A stretch of DNA of 64,000 nucleotides from CAZTNW01 sp964614945. Its GTDB lineage: Bacteria > Caldisericota > JANLFM01. The position numbers were made by a program, and so were the translations under genes. Positions within the stretch are counted from its first letter, which is position 1. Every line of letters begins with the position of its first letter. Under the pieces are notes generated by a model. It made no database searches. It worked only from the letters and a program-made list of their open reading frames with translations, and had not been told where the DNA came from. Below, one piece after another: positions 60,309-64,000 of the stretch. Location of the stretch: the NCBI GenBank assembly GCA_964614945.1, contig CAZTNW010000003.1, positions 62,001 through 126,000 on the forward strand. The letters run 5' to 3'.

Positions 60309-61130
60309 ATGAGAGTTTTTATCTCCGTGGACCTTGAAGGCATTTCTGGCGTTGTTTCGTGGGAGCAGGTAATGGAGAACAATCCGGAATATGCAAAAGC
60401 GGCGGAGCTGATGCTGAAGGAAGTGAACGCGGCGGTAGAAGGAGCTTTAGAGGGAGGGGCCGATTATATCCTGGTTAACGACAGCCATTCTTTCATGAGA
60501 AATTTACCCGCTGAAGGGCTGCACCCGAAGGCCGACCTCATTTCCGGAAGCATTAAGCCCTTGAGCATGGCGCAGGGAGTGGAGGGCGGATTCGACCTGG
60601 CCTTCTTCATTGGTTATCACGCCGCTGCAGGAAGCAGATGGGGTATCTGCAACCATACCTACTCCAGCCGGTCGGTATTTCAGGTAAGGTGGAACGGGAT
60701 GGAGATGAACGAAACTGCTATCAACGCAGCAGTGTGCGGCTACTTCGGCGCTCCCGTAGCCCTGGTGAGTGGAGATGAGGAGACGGTGAAGCAAGCGAAA
60801 GAACTGCTCCCGCAAATTGAGACAGTGACCAGTAAAAAGGCCGTCTCCTCTTTCTCCGCTATTTGCCGCCCGCCCTCCTCCATCCGTCAGGAAATCAAGA
60901 GCAAGGCAAAAACTGCCATCGGGAGAGCTTGCGACCTCAAACCTTTCCTCCTGGGAAAGCCAGTCCAGCTCGAAATCACGATGACCCAATCAGCAAAGGC
61001 CGACGTGGCTGAGCTCGTGCCCGAGACGGAGAGAATCGACGGCCGGACGATCGCCTACCGGGCTGAGGATATCCTCCAGGCTTTCCGGGTGATGCAAGTC
61101 TATCTTCTGCTGGCAAGGGTAATCCCTTAG
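60309..61130 (+). CDS. dppA: M55 family D-aminopeptidase (DppA-like)
   Basis: A 273-residue zinc D-aminopeptidase. Metal and catalytic residues: VDLEGISGVV (Asp-x-Glu), NDSHSF, GYHAAAGS and the His-Thr in CNHTYSSRS. The ring-shaped DppA decamer hydrolyses D-Ala-containing peptides from cell-wall turnover. It probably forms an operon with topB and uppP. I prefer ATG 60309 over 60306 because GGAGGGA is spaced better. Confidence 0.9.
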   Translation: MRVFISVDLEGISGVVSWEQVMENNPEYAKAAELMLKEVNAAVEGALEGGADYILVNDSHSFMRNLPAEGLHPKADLISGSIKPLSMAQGVEGGFDLAFFIGYHAAAGSRWGICNHTYSSRSVFQVRWNGMEMNETAINAAVCGYFGAPVALVSGDEETVKQAKELLPQIETVTSKKAVSSFSAICRPPSSIRQEIKSKAKTAIGRACDLKPFLLGKPVQLEITMTQSAKADVAELVPETERIDGRTIAYRAEDILQAFRVMQVYLLLARVIP

Positions 61131-61295
61131 GGCAGAGAATATCTTTGAGCAAGGACAAACTTCAAGAAGAGGCGCACCTCATAAAGCTCCCTCCCTGTCC
61201 TTTAATGTGGCGTTCCCTGTCGGTTACTCTCTAATAAATCACGCAATTCGGGAATAAAACTTAACGGAAAAATGTAAATAATTTAGAGAAGGAAA

Positions 61296-61592
61296 ATGAG
61301 GACCATGAAGATCCAGGAGCCGGTATATACCATATCCATCGCGGCAAGACTCGTCGGGGTACAACCGCGAGCCCTTCGATTATACGAGGAGCTGGGACTT
61401 GTCACCCCCAGAAGAAGGAAAGCGGGCCATCGTATCTACAGCCCGGAGGAAGTCGAGCTCTTGATTTTCATCAGGCGCCTCATTGAGACAAGAAGAGTGA
61501 ATCTGGCGGGGATCAAGCTCGTCCTGGAAATAACGCGTCATTTCAATATCGAGCTGGATTCCCTGCTGGAGATAAAAATGGAAAGGAGGTAG
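61296..61592 (+). CDS. hspR: HspR-type MerR-family regulator
   Basis: A 98-residue MerR-like regulator. YTISIAARLVGVQPRALRLY and EELGLVTPRRRKAGHRIYSP form the winged helix, with the helical dimerisation end VNLAGIKLVLEITRH. Sequence and position (first of a hsp20-dnaJ-clpB operon) match HspR, the repressor of heat-shock genes that binds HAIR sites. I could not find a clean HAIR palindrome upstream. The next gene begins 4 bp after its stop. Confidence 0.88.
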   Translation: MRTMKIQEPVYTISIAARLVGVQPRALRLYEELGLVTPRRRKAGHRIYSPEEVELLIFIRRLIETRRVNLAGIKLVLEITRHFNIELDSLLEIKMERR

Positions 61593-61596
61593 AAAC

Positions 61597-62049
61597 ATGA
61601 CCAGTATCATACGTTGGGACCCTTTAGCGGAATTTGAGTCGTTCCGCCATGAGATGGAAAAGCTTTTCAGGGAGTCTTTCGGTCGCCGAAAGCTTCTGCC
61701 GGAATCAGTCCATGAGACAATTTGGTCTCCCGCCATCGACATGTTCGAGGCCGAAAATGAAGTCGTGGTCAAGGCGATGCTTCCAGGGCTGAAAAAAGAG
61801 GACCTCGAGCTCTCTTTCGCCGACGACACTCTGACCATCAAGGGAGAAAGCAAGCTCGCAGAAGAGACCAAGAAGAAGAATTATTACAGGCGAGAGATCG
61901 CTTACGGCCAATTCCTGCGCACCATCCCCATTCCTGTTCCCGTAAAGGACGACCAGATAGAAGCTGAGTTCAAGAATGGAATCCTCGAAGTACGACTGCC
62001 GAAAAGCGAGGAAGCCAAGCCGAAAATCCACAAAGTGGAAGTCAAGTAA
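61597..62049 (+). CDS. Small heat-shock protein Hsp20
   Basis: A 150-residue alpha-crystallin-type chaperone. The domain runs PAIDMFEAENEVVVKAMLPG to the conserved FKNGILEVRLPK near the C-terminus. The N-terminal region (IIRWDPLAEFESFRHEM) is typical of bacterial Hsp20. It binds unfolding proteins in an ATP-independent way. AAGGAGG precedes the ATG. A perfect palindrome separates it from dnaJ. Confidence 0.95.
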   Translation: MTSIIRWDPLAEFESFRHEMEKLFRESFGRRKLLPESVHETIWSPAIDMFEAENEVVVKAMLPGLKKEDLELSFADDTLTIKGESKLAEETKKKNYYRREIAYGQFLRTIPIPVPVKDDQIEAEFKNGILEVRLPKSEEAKPKIHKVEVK

Positions 62050-62054
62050 AGCAT

Positions 62055-62090
62055 TTCTTAGCAGCCGGGGGATCCCCCGGCTGCTAAGAA
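62055..62090. repeat. 36-bp perfect palindrome between hsp20 and dnaJ
   Basis: The arms TTCTTAGCAGCCGGGGGA and its reverse complement meet with no spacer. The RNA would make an 18-bp (15-16 bp with loop) stable hairpin. No U-run follows. It lies in the middle of the operon, where it could stabilise the hsp20 end of the message or cut down read-through to dnaJ. Confidence 0.85.
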
Positions 62091-62113
62091 TCAAGATCGG
62101 AAGGCTCGAATAG

Positions 62114-63022
62114 ATGGAATTCAAAGACTACTATCAAATTCTTGGTGTTCCCCGAAATGCCGACGAGAAAACTATAAAACGTGCATACCGTGAACTGGCG
62201 CGTAAATATCATCCCGACACAAATGCCAAGGACAAGAGCTTAGAGGAAAAATTCCGGGAGATCAATGAGGCTTACCAGGTCCTTTCCAATCCAGACAAAA
62301 GGGCTAAATACGACCAGTTGGGCTCGAACTGGGAGGAATTATCTCAGCGCACAGCTTATACGGGTGGAGAACCCTTCGCAGATTTCGATATCGGGCAGGC
62401 TCCCTTTTCCGATTTTTTCCGCGTCTTCTTCGGGGGAAATGACGTCATGTCGGGCTTTACCCAAGCAAAACGGAGGGCTCGTCGGATCAAGGGTGAGGAC
62501 GCGCTCGTAAGAGTCGAGATCACCCTGGAAGAGGCCTTCAATGGATCTACTCGCTCCCTCGACCTGAGGATGAACAGAAAGCAGAAGAGGCTGGAGGTTA
62601 AAATTCCAGCAGGTGTCGAGAATGGAACGAGAATCCGTCTGCGAGGACAGGGCTATCCCTCTTCGAGCGGAGGTGAGGCTGGAGATCTTTACCTGGAAGT
62701 AAAAATCTTGCCTCATCCCTACTTCGAAAGAAAGGGTGCCGATGTGTATATCGAGATCCCTGTCACCCTGGCGGAAGCGGTCCTGGGGGCAAAAATCGAG
62801 GTTCCCAGCCTGAAAGATAAGGTTCTACTCTCCATTCCTCCAGAGACTCAGAATGGAGCACTGATCCGTCTCAAGGGTCTCGGTTTTCCTCCTGCCGGGG
62901 CAGAATACGTGAAGGTAAAGGTCGTCCTGCCAGACCATCTGAGCATGGAGGAAAAGAAGCTCTTCGAGGAGCTCAAAAAACACGAAAGTAAGAATCCTCG
63001 GGCTCACATGGGTCTGGCATAA
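62114..63022 (+). CDS. dnaJ: DnaJ/CbpA-type co-chaperone
   Basis: A 302-residue Hsp40. The J-domain (DYYQILGVPRNADEKTIKRA, HPD near residue 36) is followed by a G/F-like linker (GGEPFADFDIG) and the two C-terminal substrate-binding domains (VKIPAGVENGTRIRLRGQG, then DVYIEIPVTLAEAVLGAKIEVP). The cysteine-rich zinc domain of classical DnaJ is absent, so it is the CbpA/type II kind. It stimulates DnaK, which is not in this window. It lies 65 bp after hsp20. Confidence 0.93.
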   Translation: MEFKDYYQILGVPRNADEKTIKRAYRELARKYHPDTNAKDKSLEEKFREINEAYQVLSNPDKRAKYDQLGSNWEELSQRTAYTGGEPFADFDIGQAPFSDFFRVFFGGNDVMSGFTQAKRRARRIKGEDALVRVEITLEEAFNGSTRSLDLRMNRKQKRLEVKIPAGVENGTRIRLRGQGYPSSSGGEAGDLYLEVKILPHPYFERKGADVYIEIPVTLAEAVLGAKIEVPSLKDKVLLSIPPETQNGALIRLKGLGFPPAGAEYVKVKVVLPDHLSMEEKKLFEELKKHESKNPRAHMGLA

Positions 63023-63052
63023 TACCCGAATCAATTTTCAGAGGTGATTTAT

Positions 63053-64000
63053 ATGGCTTTTCAGATGGATCAATTCACGATTAAAGCGCAGGAGTCGATC
63101 GCGGAAGCGCAAGCTCTCGCCGAAAAAAAACACAATCCCTCCTTAGAGCCCGAGCATCTGCTTCAGGCTCTTCTGGGCCAGGCCGACGGCTTAGTTCTAC
63201 CTATATTCCAGCGGCTAGGGATCGATGTTCCTGCCTTTCAAACTCAACTTGAGGCGGAATTGTCCTCGCTGCCGCAGATATACGGCCCGGGTCAGCTCTA
63301 TTTAGGACCGCGGTTGAAACGAGTACTGGATGCGGCTGCGGTTGAGGCGGAAAAGCTCAGGGACAGGTACATCTCCACGGAACACCTACTCCTATCAATG
63401 TCTGAAGAAAGAGAGGGCGGCGTGTCCCGGCTCTACAAAAAATTCGGCCTCACCCGGGACAATCTCCTGCAGGCCTTGGCCCGAATCCGCGGGAGTCAGA
63501 GGGTGCTTGATCAAACTCCCGAGGACAAATACCAGGTCTTGGAGAAGTACGGGAGGGACCTCACCCAGCTCGCTAAGCGAGGCAAGCTAGATCCGGTGAT
63601 CGGCCGCGATGAGGAGATCCGCCGCGTGATCCAGGTCCTGTCACGTCGAACAAAGAACAACCCCGTCCTGATTGGAGAGCCTGGGGTAGGAAAGACGGCG
63701 ATTGTGGAAGGTCTCGCGCAAAGGATCGCTTCCTCCGATGTGCCAGAGGGCCTTAAGAATAAAAGAGTGGTCGCGCTGGATATAGGAGCATTGGTTGCTG
63801 GCGCCAAATTTCGCGGGGAATTCGAGGAACGCCTGAAGGCGGTCTTGAAAGAGGTAACCTCTTCCGAAGGAAAGGTAATTCTATTTATCGACGAGCTCCA
63901 TACCCTGGTCGGTGCAGGTGCGGCAGAGGGAGCAGTAGACGCTTCCAATATGCTCAAGCCGGCCCTGGCGCGAGGAGAGTTGAGAGCGGTCGGCGCCACT
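63053..64000 (+). CDS. clpB: ClpB disaggregase, N-terminal part (cut by window end)
   Basis: An open frame of 316 codons to the window end. It has the Clp N-domain (FTIKAQESIAEAQALAEKKH, LEPEHLLQALLG), then the first AAA+ domain with Walker A GEPGVGKTAIV, FRGEFEERLKAVL, and Walker B ILFIDELHTLVGAGAAEG. With DnaK/DnaJ it rescues aggregated proteins. AGAGGTG lies 8 nt before ATG 63053. It is the last visible gene of the hspR operon. Confidence 0.93.
   Translation, partial: MAFQMDQFTIKAQESIAEAQALAEKKHNPSLEPEHLLQALLGQADGLVLPIFQRLGIDVPAFQTQLEAELSSLPQIYGPGQLYLGPRLKRVLDAAAVEAEKLRDRYISTEHLLLSMSEEREGGVSRLYKKFGLTRDNLLQALARIRGSQRVLDQTPEDKYQVLEKYGRDLTQLAKRGKLDPVIGRDEEIRRVIQVLSRRTKNNPVLIGEPGVGKTAIVEGLAQRIASSDVPEGLKNKRVVALDIGALVAGAKFRGEFEERLKAVLKEVTSSEGKVILFIDELHTLVGAGAAEGAVDASNMLKPALARGELRAVGAT

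Noticed and set aside
61131..61295. HAIR operator for HspR upstream of hspR
   Set aside because: The nearest candidate is TTTGAGCAAGGACAAACTTCAAG near 61146, which departs from the CTTGAGT-N7-ACTCAAG palindrome in both arms. Support is too weak.

Overview
This 64 kb window looks like chromosomal DNA of an anaerobic, hydrogen-metabolising bacterium from a poorly sampled lineage. Supporting features are an NAD-linked [FeFe]-hydrogenase with its full maturation set, an arginine/agmatine-deiminase type fermentation cluster, a QueG-like Fe-S protein, an orphan molybdenum hydroxylase subunit, an ATP-dependent DNA ligase and an HspR/Hsp20/DnaJ/ClpB heat-shock operon. I cannot fix the phylum from sequence alone. 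There is no rRNA, CRISPR array or intact prophage. Two tRNA genes are present (Ile-GAT and Ala-TGC), both with encoded CCA.

Layout. (1) 1-1340: tRNA-Ile followed by decayed gene fragments (recombinase tail, M20 peptidase piece, membrane ORF). (2) 1377-2840: a lipoprotein of unknown function. (3) 2999-10286, minus: a complete hydrogenase operon hydC-hydB-hydA-hydG-hydE-hydF. (4) 10343-15834: a DUF3795 protein, a QueG-like Fe-S protein, a CGNR regulator, a terpenoid-cyclase-fold protein and an aldehyde dehydrogenase. Two copies of a ~128 bp promoter-bearing module lie here. (5) 15932-26930, minus: a TetR-controlled ABC exporter, a methyltransferase, and a two-component system with an ABC transporter whose permease is fused to an M1 peptidase. 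Wrecked second copies of the TetR gene (with its operator) and of the methyltransferase gene flank the inserted two-component/ABC cassette. (6) 27027-41388, minus: a run of overlapping genes for aromatic amino acids, aroF-aroB-aroD-aroE/K-aroA-aroC-trpE-trpG/D-trpC-trpF-trpB-trpA, then cysK (frameshifted) and cysE. (7) 41804-43647, plus: divergent pheA-tyrA. (8) 43706-50573: an aldolase, a DUF6812-like protein running into tRNA-Ala, a carbamoyltransferase/antiporter/deiminase operon, an M20 peptidase and a C_GCAxxG_C_C protein. (9) 50828-61130: DNA ligase, AhpD-like protein, xanthine-dehydrogenase-like subunit, NlpC-like lipoprotein, opine dehydrogenase, YtxH protein, topoisomerase III, UppP and a D-aminopeptidase. 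(10) 61296-64000: hspR-hsp20-dnaJ-clpB, cut by the window end.

The most interesting observation is the 415 bp region between aroF and pheA. It holds two divergent consensus-like promoters. Each is followed almost at once by a predicted 25-codon leader peptide: one carries FYFYW just before its end, the other HYFYYY. In both, a GC-rich hairpin begins directly at the aromatic codons. This is the layout expected for paired, divergent ribosome-mediated attenuators sensing aromatic amino acids. The aroF product has no visible ACT regulatory domain, which fits transcriptional control.

A second theme is probable leaderless transcription. At the tetR gene, at both leader peptides and at the 55251 lipoprotein, a good -10 box sits only 6 to 9 nt before the start codon and no ribosome-binding site fits between.
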